64,000 bases of DNA from the NCBI RefSeq assembly GCF_030814135.1, contig NZ_JAUSUQ010000012.1:50704-114703 (forward strand), written 5' to 3'. Each line of letters starts with the position of its first letter. Position 1 is the first letter of the stretch. The notes beneath the pieces are model-generated. The model was not told the origin of the DNA. It saw only the letters and a program-made list of their open reading frames with translations, and ran no database searches. Of this stretch, positions 12,745-21,196 are shown in pieces. This DNA is from Caldalkalibacillus uzonensis. Its GTDB lineage: Bacteria > Bacillota > Bacilli > Caldalkalibacillales > Caldalkalibacillaceae. The translations under genes were made by a program, and so were the position numbers.

Positions 12745-13464
12745 ATGAAACAAAAACTTGTGCCAATAATAGTCATCAGTTTGGTCATGGCTTTAGGCAT
12801 ATATATGCTCACTGATGCCATTGAGCGTGGAGCCAAATCTGCGTTAGGCCTTCCCTTAACCGGTCAGATTATCATTATAGATCCGGGGCATGGTGGCAGG
12901 GACGGGGGGGCCAGCAGCCGTTCGGGTATTGTGGAAAAGGATGTGGCTTTAGCCATTAGCATTTATCTGCGCGATTTGTTGCAGCAAGCGGGTGCTTTTG
13001 TGATCATGACCAGAGATACCGATGTGGATCTTGCCTCAGAAGAGGCCCATCGCTTGGGGAGGCGCAAAAAGGAAGATTTAATGAACAGGGTGAAACTGAT
13101 CAACCAGAGTCAGGGGGATTTGTATGTGTCTATTCACCTCAACAGCATCACCTCACCCAACTGGAGAGGGGCCCAAACCTTTTATAACCCCCTGTGGGAA
13201 GAAAGTGAGCGCCTGGCGCGGTTTGTACAGGATGAGCTAATCCGTAATTTGGAAAACACCAACCGGCACGCCAAAAAAAATCAGGATATTTATATTTTAA
13301 AAGCCAGTCAAATTCCAGGGACTTTGGTAGAAGTGGGCTTTTTATCCAATCCCCACGAAGCCAACCTGCTCTCTACAGCTGAGTATCAGAAGAAAGTGGC
13401 ATTTGCCATTTATGAGGGGATTCTGCGCTATTACAGCGATGAAAACAGTCTGGAGTTTCCCTAG
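12745..13464 (+). CDS. cwlD: N-acetylmuramoyl-L-alanine amidase CwlD
   Basis: Amidase_3 family enzyme required with PdaA for muramic-delta-lactam formation in spore cortex. An N-terminal signal anchor (residues 5-24) is followed by IIIDPGHGGRDGGASS (zinc His), the VEKDVALAI segment with the second ligand Glu, VSIHLNS with the third His, and TLVEVGFLSNPHE with the catalytic Glu. 239 residues matches CwlD. A TGCATA element and TATACAT lie upstream (12691-12722) and might be a forespore-type promoter, but this is weak. Location after rpsI is as in Bacillus. Confidence 0.93.
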   Translation: MKQKLVPIIVISLVMALGIYMLTDAIERGAKSALGLPLTGQIIIIDPGHGGRDGGASSRSGIVEKDVALAISIYLRDLLQQAGAFVIMTRDTDVDLASEEAHRLGRRKKEDLMNRVKLINQSQGDLYVSIHLNSITSPNWRGAQTFYNPLWEESERLARFVQDELIRNLENTNRHAKKNQDIYILKASQIPGTLVEVGFLSNPHEANLLSTAEYQKKVAFAIYEGILRYYSDENSLEFP

Positions 13465-13600
13465 GGGCTAATGAGTTTTTTCTAGACCTGAGCGTCAAAG
13501 TTTGGCTGAAATTCCCGGTTTTCTGTGGACAACGTTTTCTTAAACCTGGACGGAATATGTTATACTAAAGATAAAATGCCAGTTAAAAGAGGTGCCATGT

Positions 13601-14716
13601 ATGTTAACAGAACAAAACATCCTTGATGCCCTGAAAGAGGTCAAGGACCCGGAACTGAATAAGAGTTTGGTTGAGCTCAATATGATTCGGAATATTCAGG
13701 TGGACCAGGATAATAATGTGAGTTTAACCGTTGTGTTAACCATCTCAGGTTGTCCGTTAAAAGCAACCATTGAACAAGATGTGGTCAATAAACTGAAAGA
13801 GATTGGAGCCAATCAAGTGGAACTGACCTTTGGCTCCATGACCGATCAGGAAAGGGCCGCTTTAGCCCAGCGTCTGCGTGCCGAAGCCGGAGGGGGGCAA
13901 AGTGGCCAGGGCGGGCAAGTTCAGGGACATACCGCCATTTCCCCACTATTGGCGTCTGACTCCAAAACCCAATTTATTGCTGTCACCAGCGGCAAAGGCG
14001 GTGTGGGCAAATCAACAGTGACAGTGAACTTAGCCACCGCACTGGCTCGTATGGGCAAGAGAGTGGGTGTGATTGATGCCGATATTTATGGTTTCAGTGT
14101 ACCGGATATGATGGGCATTAAACAGCGGCCAACCGTGATTGACGAAGTGATCCTTCCCGTTGAAAAACATAGGGTTAAAGTGATGTCCATGGGCTTCTTT
14201 GTTGAGGATAACTCACCAGTTATCTGGCGCGGTCCTATGCTAGGCAAAATGTTGCGTAACTTTTTCAGTGAAGTGCACTGGGGTGAACTGGATTACATGA
14301 TTCTGGACTTGCCTCCGGGAACAGGGGATGTGGCCCTTGATGTCCATACGATGATTCCCCAGAGCAAGGAAATTATTGTGACCACTCCCCATGCTACAGC
14401 AGCTTTTGTCGCAGCCAGGGCTGGGGCCATGGCTTTAAAGACCAACCATGAGATCTTGGGTGTAGTGGAAAATATGGCCTACTATCAATTACCCGACGGC
14501 TCCAAAGATTATATTTTTGGACGTGGCGGCGGCGAAAAATTAGCCAATGAGTTAAAAACAGAGCTTTTGGCCCAGGTGCCGCTGGGACAGCCGGATAGAG
14601 AGGCCAGCGTCGACAACCCGTCTCCTTCCATTTACCCGGCAGAATCACTCATCGGACGTATTTATACTCAGATGGCCGAAAACATTGTGCAGCGTTTAGA
14701 AGTAAAAACAGGTTAA
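13601..14716 (+). CDS. salA: Mrp/NBP35-family P-loop ATPase SalA
   Basis: A 371-residue two-domain protein: an N-terminal MIP18/DUF59 domain (residues 1-85, LKEVKDPELNKSLVELNM) and a ParA-like ATPase with deviant Walker A SGKGGVGKST (about residues 131-140) and DLPPGTGDVALD. The family loads Fe-S clusters; in B. subtilis SalA also affects gene regulation. ATG 13601 follows AAGAGGTG. The alternative GTG 13592 overlaps that SD. Its position between cwlD and gerD is conserved. Confidence 0.9.
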   Translation: MLTEQNILDALKEVKDPELNKSLVELNMIRNIQVDQDNNVSLTVVLTISGCPLKATIEQDVVNKLKEIGANQVELTFGSMTDQERAALAQRLRAEAGGGQSGQGGQVQGHTAISPLLASDSKTQFIAVTSGKGGVGKSTVTVNLATALARMGKRVGVIDADIYGFSVPDMMGIKQRPTVIDEVILPVEKHRVKVMSMGFFVEDNSPVIWRGPMLGKMLRNFFSEVHWGELDYMILDLPPGTGDVALDVHTMIPQSKEIIVTTPHATAAFVAARAGAMALKTNHEILGVVENMAYYQLPDGSKDYIFGRGGGEKLANELKTELLAQVPLGQPDREASVDNPSPSIYPAESLIGRIYTQMAENIVQRLEVKTG

Positions 14717-14752
14717 CCAGGGTTACCCGGGAATAAATTGGCACTTAAAAAG

Positions 14753-14781
14753 ATCACAGGTGGTCCTGGGCCACCTGTGAT
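14753..14781 (-). terminator. terminator between salA and gerD
   Basis: An 11-bp perfect inverted repeat, ATCACAGGTGG (14753-14763) and CCACCTGTGAT (14771-14781). On the minus strand it is followed by CTTTTTAAG, so it best terminates gerD. It may also stop salA transcripts. Confidence 0.75.
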
Positions 14782-14790
14782 TATTGAGAA

Positions 14791-15432
14791 CTATTGTCCA
14801 CCGCCTTGGTCACTCTGCTGATCCTGCCCCTGGCCGCCTTGCTGTTCTTGTTGCTTTCCTTCCATCTCTTTGGCCACTTGACTTAACAATTGGAGTAATT
14901 CCAAACGAAAGTAAGGACTTTGCATGGCTTCTTTCATGATATTCATTGTCTCTTGGCGGAACTCTTTTGACTTAGCCACCTCAATAAACTGCTTTTCCAT
15001 TTCCGGATCTTTGAGTATATCCATCATAGCCGACTGATACTCCGGATCTTTCATTAAATCTTTGAGCAGTTGTTTGTGCTGGGATTCCAGCTGTTTCGCA
15101 TATTCTTTGGCGAACTTTGGATCCAGCATAAGTTGCTGCCATTTTTCTTTGTTATCTGCTTGGAGCATGGTGTCTTGAATTGTCTTTTTTACGACCGGTT
15201 CATTGATGAGCAACTGTTGTTTAAACTCCTCCTCTTTCATAATCTCTTGAATCGTTTTTTTTCCTTCTTCAGTTTGCAAAATATCCAGCACCAACTGCTT
15301 GGTTTCATTGTAATCAGGTCTGGCTTGCTCTTCCATTGGGGCACATGCCGCTAAAGATATTATGGCACACATGGACAGGCCAAACAGCCAGCGCCACGGA
15401 CTTTGTACAATGGCTTGGAAACGGCTCGACAT
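14791..15432 (-). CDS. gerD: spore germination lipoprotein GerD
   Basis: A 213-residue secreted lipoprotein. The signal peptide is hydrophobic around residues 15-28 with lipobox LAAC (Cys about 30). The mature part is a highly charged helical repeat region of the type EEEFKQQLLINEPVVKKTIQ, and a Gln/Gly-rich tail (GQGQDQQSDQGGGQ) ends it. GerD clusters nutrient receptors in the inner spore membrane. It is convergent with salA, as in Bacillus. Confidence 0.92.
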   Translation of the reverse strand: MSSRFQAIVQSPWRWLFGLSMCAIISLAACAPMEEQARPDYNETKQLVLDILQTEEGKKTIQEIMKEEEFKQQLLINEPVVKKTIQDTMLQADNKEKWQQLMLDPKFAKEYAKQLESQHKQLLKDLMKDPEYQSAMMDILKDPEMEKQFIEVAKSKEFRQETMNIMKEAMQSPYFRLELLQLLSQVAKEMEGKQQEQQGGQGQDQQSDQGGGQ

Positions 15433-15578
15433 GGACGCTATCCCCTTTCCGCTTATTCACCTTTAATATGCATCGCTAGCACCAAATTATACTTTCTGAT
15501 ACAATCGGTAATGTAGTATTTTTTCACGGTTGTAAGGAAAGTTGGTGAGTCAAACTGACGTTTAAAAAGTGGCTGTTT

Positions 15579-16163
15579 TTGTTTGTGACAACCTTGCTGG
15601 TCGGGGGATTGACGGTTCTTGCCGCCAGCGCACTGATTAACTGGGAGGGCTTTCAGGCCATTACTTCCTCAGTTGAAGAGTTCTTAGCCGGGGCAATCTT
15701 TTTACTTGCTGTGGGTATGACCTTCAGTGCCATTAGCCAAATGGGTTTCTTCGCCTACTTACTGGTCAACCGCCTGGCTCTCGGTTTGTTCAAATCGAAG
15801 AAAGTGTGGCATTATGTGCAAATCGTGTTGATTTTATTCACGTTTTTTGACCTGGTTTATTTCCGCTACATTGCCTTTGCCACACCTAGGGAAACATGGC
15901 TAAACTATATGATTCTGCCCACTGTCTTGTTCATTGCCTCTCTTGTTTTTGCCTATATTAAAATGCGCCAAACCACCGAAGCTGCTTTTATTCCAGCTTT
16001 GTTTCTGCTGTTTGTCGTCACCACGATTGAAGCAGTACCAGCTTTGGTGACGAATGACTCCGTCTGGGTGATTTTAATGCTATCGGCCATTTTCGTGTGT
16101 AATGTGTGGCAGCTCTTATGGCTGCACCGCTTGACAACGGATGACAAGAAAAAAAGCGCTTAG
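15579..16163 (+). CDS. kbaA: KinB-signalling pathway activation protein KbaA
   Basis: A hydrophobic protein with about six membrane helices. In Bacillus KbaA promotes KinB input to the sporulation phosphorelay. Family-like stretches include GMTFSAISQMGFFAYLLVNRLAL and DLVYFRYIAFA. The start is problematic. TTG 15579 has no SD, and conserved-looking frame (KLTFKKWLFLF) continues upstream to a TGA at 15546. The only plausible earlier initiator after the GGTGAG at 15544-15549 is CTG 15555. The true protein is probably 8 residues longer. Confidence 0.85.
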   Translation: MFVTTLLVGGLTVLAASALINWEGFQAITSSVEEFLAGAIFLLAVGMTFSAISQMGFFAYLLVNRLALGLFKSKKVWHYVQIVLILFTFFDLVYFRYIAFATPRETWLNYMILPTVLFIASLVFAYIKMRQTTEAAFIPALFLLFVVTTIEAVPALVTNDSVWVILMLSAIFVCNVWQLLWLHRLTTDDKKKSA

Positions 16164-16185
16164 CGGTCCCTAGGCGCTTCTTTTC
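16154..16185. terminator. bidirectional terminator between kbaA and pdaB
   Basis: AAGCGCTTAG and CTAGGCGCTT pair around CGGTCC. A-rich sequence lies on the left and CTTTTC on the right, so it can serve both convergent genes. Confidence 0.7.
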
Positions 16186-16189
16186 GTCA

Positions 16190-16978
16190 TCAGTCCAATT
16201 CTTTGATTTGACTTTCCGTGCCGGTGATCAGTTCTGTCACGGTGACAAATCGATATCCCTCTGCTTTTAACTGGCGGATAATGTGGGGCAAAGCTTCGTG
16301 AGTTTGCTTGGCCGAATCGCTGGCATGGAGTAAGACGATATCCCCTGGTTGAACATTGGAGACCACGTTGTTGACAATGCGCTCCACCCCGGGATTCATC
16401 CAGTCATTGGAATCTGTGTGCCACAGAATAACAGTATAGCCCAGTTCCTCGGCAATGCGTAAGACACGTTTGTCAAAGTCCCCGTTAGGTGGACGGAGCA
16501 GCGTTGGGGTGAGACCGGTCACCGACCTGATCATTCGGTGGGCTTTTAAGATTTGTTCCCGTATTTCTTCATCTTTTAAACGGGTGTAATTTATATGTTT
16601 GTGACCATGTGAGCCGATTTCATAGCCCATCTCTTTCATTCTTTGGACAATCTCAGGGTGATGTTCGGCCCATGGCGCCGAAAGGAAAAAGGTGGCTTTA
16701 TCCACACCATGTTCAGCCAGCACATCAAGAATAAGTCCCGGACGTTCCTGACCCCAGGAGATGTCAAAGGTGAGTGCTAATTTTTTTTCGTTAGTGGTGA
16801 CACGGTAAATGGCTTGAGGGTCATCGCTGCCGCTTGATTGGGCCGGGTGCATTTGGGAGGAAAAGACACTCATGGCATCCCTTTCTACGTAGATGACACC
16901 GGCTGTAAACAAGGCGGCGATGACGATAATCAGGTATTTTTTTACTTTTTGTCCATTGATGACCCAAAATGTATGCAA
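16190..16978 (-). CDS. pdaB: sporulation polysaccharide deacetylase PdaB
   Basis: A 262-residue NodB-fold protein with an N-terminal membrane anchor (residues 15-30). Motifs are LTFDISWG (metal Asp region), SHGHKHINY (His pair), LRPPNGDFD and ILWHTDSNDWMNPG, then IVLLHAS. PdaB is needed for spore stability. The first catalytic motif reads TFDISWG rather than TFDDG, a PdaB-subfamily feature. Location next to kbaA agrees with Bacillus. Confidence 0.92.
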   Translation of the reverse strand: MHTFWVINGQKVKKYLIIVIAALFTAGVIYVERDAMSVFSSQMHPAQSSGSDDPQAIYRVTTNEKKLALTFDISWGQERPGLILDVLAEHGVDKATFFLSAPWAEHHPEIVQRMKEMGYEIGSHGHKHINYTRLKDEEIREQILKAHRMIRSVTGLTPTLLRPPNGDFDKRVLRIAEELGYTVILWHTDSNDWMNPGVERIVNNVVSNVQPGDIVLLHASDSAKQTHEALPHIIRQLKAEGYRFVTVTELITGTESQIKELD

Positions 16979-17059
16979 CGAGCTTCCCTCCTGTCTACGT
17001 CGTCTACACTAATGTATGTCCGCTGTTGTCCGAATATGTATGGAATATGAGGTGATCAG

Positions 17060-17722
17060 ATGGCTGAATTGAAGGCTTTAATAAGAGAGAGTAAGCCTTA
17101 CCTGTGGGCTGCAGTGCTGATTTTTGGCGTTGGTTCTGTTTTGGGATATGTGTTCAATGAGTTGTTTGAACAAGCGATTACTCCTTTTATCGACGAGTTG
17201 GAGAGTATTGCCCGGGAATTGGCCGATAATCCGAATCCAGTGTATATGATGTGGGTGATCTTTCAGAATAATGTACTTGCCGCCATCACCATGATGGTTG
17301 TGGGTGTGTTTTTGTTTTTTGTGCCCATCTTCTCCTTGTTCATGAATGGTTTAGCTGTCGGCTATGTTTTGTCCTTTTCAGCAGTGGAAGAAGCATTGTC
17401 TCCTGTGCGCATGTTGGTGTTTGGCATTTTACCCCACGGTGTTTTAGAACTGCCGGCCATTTTTGTCGCTGGGGGGATGGGGATGTTTTTAGGTTTTCGT
17501 TTGTTGGGCTGGTTATTTGGTTCCGGCAAGTTTTTATCCCACCTGTTCGGTAACATGCGCAGTGATGTGGGCACGTTTTGGCGGGAAGAGACGGTCCCAG
17601 TCCTTAAGAAAAGGCTAAGAGGGCTGGTCCGCTTGACGTTGGTGCTGGTCCTGGTTTTGTTTATCGCTGCAGTCATTGAGAGTTTTATTACGCCGGTTCT
17701 TATTCTTTTGTTTGTACACTAA
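17060..17722 (+). CDS. SpoIIM-family (DUF95) membrane protein
   Basis: A 220-residue protein with about five hydrophobic helices and the family block NNVLAAITMMVVGVFLFF followed by FMNGLAVGYV and GILPHGVLELPAIFVAGGMG. SpoIIM proper acts in forespore engulfment with SpoIID/SpoIIP. This copy may be that protein or a paralogue, since spoIIM usually sits elsewhere. The SD is GAGGTGATC before ATG. Confidence 0.75.
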   Translation: MAELKALIRESKPYLWAAVLIFGVGSVLGYVFNELFEQAITPFIDELESIARELADNPNPVYMMWVIFQNNVLAAITMMVVGVFLFFVPIFSLFMNGLAVGYVLSFSAVEEALSPVRMLVFGILPHGVLELPAIFVAGGMGMFLGFRLLGWLFGSGKFLSHLFGNMRSDVGTFWREETVPVLKKRLRGLVRLTLVLVLVLFIAAVIESFITPVLILLFVH

Positions 17723-17811
17723 TTTGATTTTCTGTGCGAACACATTTATAAAAAGGTGCGTTTTGGGACATACCAGAAAGAGAACACAACACAGGGAGTG
17801 TCCATCAAGAT

Positions 17812-18033
17812 ATGTTGGGGTTATTATTAACAAAGAAAGAAGCACAGGAAATTGAATATCTGTTGAAAAAAGAACTGGAAGAATTATTGCTCGATCTGGA
17901 GGACAAACGCATCGACGGACTGGTGCGGAGGGCGATGGAAGAACGGTATAAGCTGGTCTTTCGTTTATACGGCCGTTTTGTTCCACCTCAGGAATTGTCC
18001 AAATATGTGCGCAAAAGCTCCAAACAAGGCTAG
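17812..18033 (+). CDS. small charged helical protein, unknown
   Basis: A 73-residue ORF, rich in Leu, Lys and Glu (EIEYLLKKELEELLLDLEDKR), probably one long helix and a basic C-terminus. CAGGGAGTG precedes the ATG by eleven bases. It stands alone between the spoIIM-like gene and the tRNA cluster. I do not recognise a family. Confidence 0.6.
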   Translation: MLGLLLTKKEAQEIEYLLKKELEELLLDLEDKRIDGLVRRAMEERYKLVFRLYGRFVPPQELSKYVRKSSKQG

Positions 18034-18076
18034 TCCCTGGTAACATAAAAAAGTAAAAAATGGCATCAAAAACCCC

Positions 18077-18105
18077 TTGCAAAACTGATTTAAACGTTGT
18101 ATACT
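18077..18105 (+). promoter_or_regulatory. promoter of the tRNA-Asn/tRNA-Thr cluster
   Basis: TTGCAA (18077-18082), a 17-base spacer and TATACT (18100-18105). Transcription would start about 25 bases before tRNA-Asn. Confidence 0.75.
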
Positions 18106-18135
18106 AATATTCGTCGTCAAGTTGGACGACGTTGT

Positions 18136-18210
18136 TCCGCAGTAGCTCAGTGGTAGAGCAACCGGCTGTTAACCGGTTGGTCGTAGGTTCGAATCCTACC
18201 TGCGGAGCCA
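18136..18210 (+). tRNA. tRNA-Asn (GTT)
   Basis: The cloverleaf folds with acceptor TCCGCAG/CTGCGGA, D arm GCTC...GAGC, anticodon stem CCGGC-TGTTAAC-CGGTT-type with GTT anticodon, T arm GTAGGTTCGAATCCTAC, and encoded CCA. Confidence 0.95.
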
Positions 18211-18213
18211 CTT

Positions 18214-18289
18214 GCTTCCTTAGCTCAGTCGGTAGAGCGCTTCCATGGTAAGGAAGAGGTCGCCGGTTCAAGCCCGGCAGGAAGCTCCA
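18214..18289 (+). tRNA. tRNA-Thr (GGT), prophage target
   Basis: Acceptor GCTTCCT/AGGAAGC, anticodon stem CTTCC/GGAAG with loop ATGGTAA (anticodon GGT), T arm GCCGGTTCAAGCCCGGC, CCA encoded. Its 3' part from 18243 is the left copy of the prophage attachment repeat, so integration leaves an intact tRNA. The downstream copy differs by one base (C to T at 53823) in the T loop. Confidence 0.95.
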
Positions 18290-18290
18290 T
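18243..18290 (+). repeat. attL core repeat
   Basis: A 48-base repeat starting CCATGGTAAGGAAGAGG and covering the anticodon loop to the CCA end of tRNA-Thr, plus one T. It matches 53793-53840 with a single difference (18273 C versus 53823 T). The flanks diverge immediately on both sides. Confidence 0.95.
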
Positions 18291-18309
18291 TAAAAATGCT
18301 GATGTAGAG

Positions 18310-18341
18310 CCATTCTTCGAGGTCGAAGGATGGTTTTTTTG
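18310..18341 (+). terminator. phage-borne terminator after tRNA-Thr
   Basis: CCATTCTTCGA (18310-18320) and TCGAAGGATGG (18323-18333), then seven T. It lies inside the prophage, so it replaces the host terminator now displaced to 53856-53881. Confidence 0.85.
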
Positions 18342-18358
18342 TTTGGTTTTTTTACTTC

Positions 18359-18381
18359 GCGTGCCAAAACGCGTGCCAAAA
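18359..18381 (+). repeat. candidate left arm-type integrase sites
   Basis: Two direct copies of GCGTGCCAAAA at 18359-18369 and 18371-18381, 12 bases apart. They lie about 70 bases from the att core and just after the integrase stop. Related copies flank attR (53657-53689). Confidence 0.6.
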
Positions 18382-18411
18382 ATGGACATACATGTACCAA
18401 CATAATCATGT

Positions 18412-19596
18412 TTAACCCTTCTTTTTCAGTAATGCATCAAATTTATTGGCTGCTTCACGATCCGCTTTTCGGAGTACATGTCCATATGTGTTCATGGTGG
18501 TTTTGATGTCGGAGTGTCCTAACCGTTCTGAGATGACTTTGGCATGTACGCCCTGGTTAATCAAAAGGGTTGCTGATGTGTGCCGTAAAGCGTGAAAATT
18601 AATGTACTTGAGTCCGTGCCGTTTAATGAATCTCTGCCACCAGTTTTTAACTGATGTAGGATTGAGCGGCTTGCCGTTCCAGGAGGAGAAGACGAAAAAA
18701 TATTCTTCATTCCACAGCTCCTCAGCCGCGAGCCGTTCCTCTTGCTTCTGAAGCTTTAGGCGTTTTAAGTCATTCATTAAAGATTCAGGAATACTTACCG
18801 TTCGTTTACTCCCTTTGGTCTTTAGTTCTCCTATGACATAACCTGATGTTGGTGTGTAGGTTAATCCCTGTTTAACCGAGATCGTTCCCTCATCCAAATC
18901 TACGTGCTTCCACTCAAGGCCAAGCAATTCAGACCGCCTGAGCCCCGTGGTGATGGCCAATTTAATAAACACTTTCCAGGATAGCGATTCCTCGCTTTCA
19001 AGACATTCCAGCAGTTTGTAGGCTTCTTCTTCGGAGTACACTTCAATCTCTTTTTCTTTTATTTTTGGTTTCTTTACCCCTTTGAGTGGCGATTCTTTGA
19101 GCAGCTGGCATTCCAAGGCAAAGTTAAAGATGTTGTTAAGGATCCGATAATGATAAAAGATGGTAGATGGTGAAAGCGAACCGCCTTTTTTATTCATACC
19201 TTCCTCGCCTAAGTTATGGAGAAAATCAATGATGTGGATCGGTTTGATTTGATCTAAACGAAAGTGTTGAAAGGCTGGTAATATTCGAAGCTCTAACAAT
19301 CTAATGTGTGTGTCTAGCGCGGTTTTGGATAGATGCTTTTTAGCATGTTTGGGGAGCCATTCGTTTTGAACGAAATCAACAAACATCATTTTTTCAGGCT
19401 CAAAATAGTTGTCTGAATTTAGTTCTGTAATAAAATCGGCAAGTAGTTTCTCTGCTTCACGCTTGCCTTTTGCCTGTACCGTCTTCGTTTTTCTCTGCCG
19501 CTTCATCTTACCGGTTTTTGGGTCCAGTTTCATCCCAACATCATAGAACAAACGCCATTTGTTGCCATTTACATGTTGCACATAGCCTCTTGCCAT
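18412..19596 (-). CDS. int: tyrosine-family phage integrase
   Basis: A 394-residue site-specific recombinase. It has an AP2-like arm-binding N-terminal domain (VNGNKWRLFYDVG), a SAM-like core-binding domain (about 70-170) and the catalytic domain with Arg about 220 (TGLRRSELLG), the Lys hairpin (ELKTKGSKR), HALRHTSAT (335-343), LGHSDIKTT and nucleophile Tyr about 371 (MNTYGHV). Its 3' end lies next to attL, the usual location. It should catalyse integration at tRNA-Thr. Confidence 0.96.
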   Translation of the reverse strand: MARGYVQHVNGNKWRLFYDVGMKLDPKTGKMKRQRKTKTVQAKGKREAEKLLADFITELNSDNYFEPEKMMFVDFVQNEWLPKHAKKHLSKTALDTHIRLLELRILPAFQHFRLDQIKPIHIIDFLHNLGEEGMNKKGGSLSPSTIFYHYRILNNIFNFALECQLLKESPLKGVKKPKIKEKEIEVYSEEEAYKLLECLESEESLSWKVFIKLAITTGLRRSELLGLEWKHVDLDEGTISVKQGLTYTPTSGYVIGELKTKGSKRTVSIPESLMNDLKRLKLQKQEERLAAEELWNEEYFFVFSSWNGKPLNPTSVKNWWQRFIKRHGLKYINFHALRHTSATLLINQGVHAKVISERLGHSDIKTTMNTYGHVLRKADREAANKFDALLKKKG

Positions 19597-19610
19597 AGGC
19601 TTGTCCCTCC

Positions 19611-20117
19611 TTATTTATCGAATTCCGATATTACTTGGACTTTTGTTGCCCGTTCAAGCTTATAGTCTTGCTTTCCTTTTCTTTCATAACTATTTACAGC
19701 AGCGTCGAATTGTAATGTTGTTCCTTCTTTCAAATCAATACCCTCGAATGCTTTAGTAATTCCAATCCAAATTTGTTCTATGACAGGTGTACCATCTTTA
19801 AACCGCAAATTACGAATTAATACAATATCGTTCCCCCTAAAACCTTTCTGCACAGTGACAACTTCACCCATAAAGGTGTATCGTTTTCCGGTATATTGTT
19901 CTAGCACTTTGCGCTTCTTTCGGTTTTCTTCAAGTCTTTTCTCACGTTCCAAATCGTCTTCGTCTTCAAAGTCTTTGTTAAAATCATCAACTTGAGTTTT
20001 TGTTTGCGAATGGTTGTCCTGATCACTTTTATTCGCATCTGATACTTTTATCCAGCCCAGTTTCCTTAAAACTACAAACAAGACAACGATAAAGAGCAAA
20101 ACATACAAAAATTCCAT
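19611..20117 (-). CDS. membrane-anchored phage protein, unknown
   Basis: 168 residues: an N-terminal hydrophobic helix (FLYVLLFIVVLFVVLRKLGW), an acidic and charged linker with a short coiled coil (residues 25-70), then a beta-rich domain (YTGKRYTFMGEVVTVQ onward) that may be an OB-like fold. Placement between integrase and immA is typical of superinfection-exclusion or lysogeny-maintenance genes. That role is an inference from position only. Confidence 0.65.
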   Translation of the reverse strand: MEFLYVLLFIVVLFVVLRKLGWIKVSDANKSDQDNHSQTKTQVDDFNKDFEDEDDLEREKRLEENRKKRKVLEQYTGKRYTFMGEVVTVQKGFRGNDIVLIRNLRFKDGTPVIEQIWIGITKAFEGIDLKEGTTLQFDAAVNSYERKGKQDYKLERATKVQVISEFDK

Positions 20118-20134
20118 ATTGCCATCCTCTTTTC

Positions 20135-20568
20135 TTATGTTTTTTTAAGGCGAACCAAATCTTTTGGGACGCCATAAATTAAAGTTACATCGTTGACTGT
20201 TAAAACAGGCTGTGTGTTTTTATACAGTACTTGATCTGGTACCAACAACTCTACAGCAAATTCATTAGCTTCCCTTTCCACCTTATCCATACTGAAAAGT
20301 GTGTGTTTTCGCAAAAATGACGTGCTAAGTTCAGGATGCAAGACTGCATGACCAAGCTCATGCGCACAAACAAAACGTTTCATGGGCTCGTCCAAATTAG
20401 AGTTGATGTGGATGATTTTAATTCGCTTAAAAGTGTGATGATAACCATAAATTCCGCTAATTGTTCAAACAAAAGCACAATACCTTTCTGCGATGCGATC
20501 TCAAAGGGGTTGTTTGTACAGTGCTTTCGGACTAGTTTTTGTACTTCATGTTTGATCCAACCAGCCAT
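20135..20568 (-). pseudogene. ImmA/IrrE-family metallopeptidase, frameshifted
   Basis: The start MAGWIKHEVQKLVRKH at 20568 (SD GGGGG) runs into a wrong frame after LAEFM. The continuation GYHHTFKRIKIIHINSNLDEP and then the zinc motif AHELGH is in the next frame. Inserting one G in the sense strand near 20444-20446 (one C on +) restores a single ORF of about 144 residues. ImmA proteases cleave the neighbouring repressor on induction. Either a real frameshift or a sequencing error in a short run. Confidence 0.85.
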
Positions 20569-20584
20569 CAGTAACCCCCTGTTG

Positions 20585-21034
20585 CTATTGTTTTTCTTTG
20601 TATTTTTTCGGCGTGAATTTTTGCTTTGCAATGCGTTTGGCAAGTCTAAGTGAGTTTTCTAATGATGCAATAAGGAGTTCTCTGTCCTCATCGTCCAACT
20701 GACTAATATCTTGTCCACCAAAGGCAGCAAAACTGTTTTCTGATTTAAGTCCGGAGATGAGGTTCTCCAGTTCTTTCTGGATGTCCCGTTCATCTTTTTC
20801 AGTGAGTTCGGGGAGGTCGTTTGTTTTGGTTTGAGCTTGGTCCCTTCCCAATAGGTAATCAATGCTTACATCGAGTGCGTCAGCAAGCATTTTTAAAGTG
20901 TCCATATCAGGCGACCTATTGCCGCTTTCATATCCTGAGATAGAAACTTTTGTGACATTGACTTTCCTGCCTAATTCTTCTTGAGTCAGTCCTTTAGCTT
21001 TGCGTAGTGTCCTTAATCTTTGAGGGAAGTCCAT
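20585..21034 (-). CDS. cI-like phage repressor (HTH_XRE)
   Basis: A 149-residue protein with an N-terminal HTH (LRTLRKAKGLTQEELGRKV, recognition helix near VSISGYESG) and an acidic, then basic, C-terminal dimerisation region. There is no LexA/S24 peptidase domain, which fits a partner ImmA protease model of the ICEBs1 kind. It is divergent from the Cro-like gene across a GTTAAC-rich operator. Confidence 0.9.
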   Translation of the reverse strand: MDFPQRLRTLRKAKGLTQEELGRKVNVTKVSISGYESGNRSPDMDTLKMLADALDVSIDYLLGRDQAQTKTNDLPELTEKDERDIQKELENLISGLKSENSFAAFGGQDISQLDDEDRELLIASLENSLRLAKRIAKQKFTPKKYKEKQ

Positions 21035-21196
21035 TTGTAAACCTCCTGTTAATAAATTCGTTAGAAATATTATATGTTAACTAATTGCTAACGTAAATAA
21101 AAGTTAACAAATAAGTAATTTTATATTGACAGTTAACTACAAGTTAATTTATAATGCAGTTAACCTTAAGTTAACTTTATGAAAGGAGGTTAAACG
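21035..21196. promoter_or_regulatory. lysogeny switch: divergent promoters and operators
   Basis: The rightward promoter is TTGACA (21126-21131), 18 bases, TATAAT (21150-21155). The leftward promoter has TATAAT on the minus strand near 21071-21076 with TTTACG 17 bases upstream. GTTAAC occurs repeatedly (21077-21180), including the pairs AGTTAACTACAAGTTAAT and AGTTAACCTTAAGTTAAC, which overlap the rightward promoter and its start. These are probable repressor/Cro operators. Confidence 0.8.
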
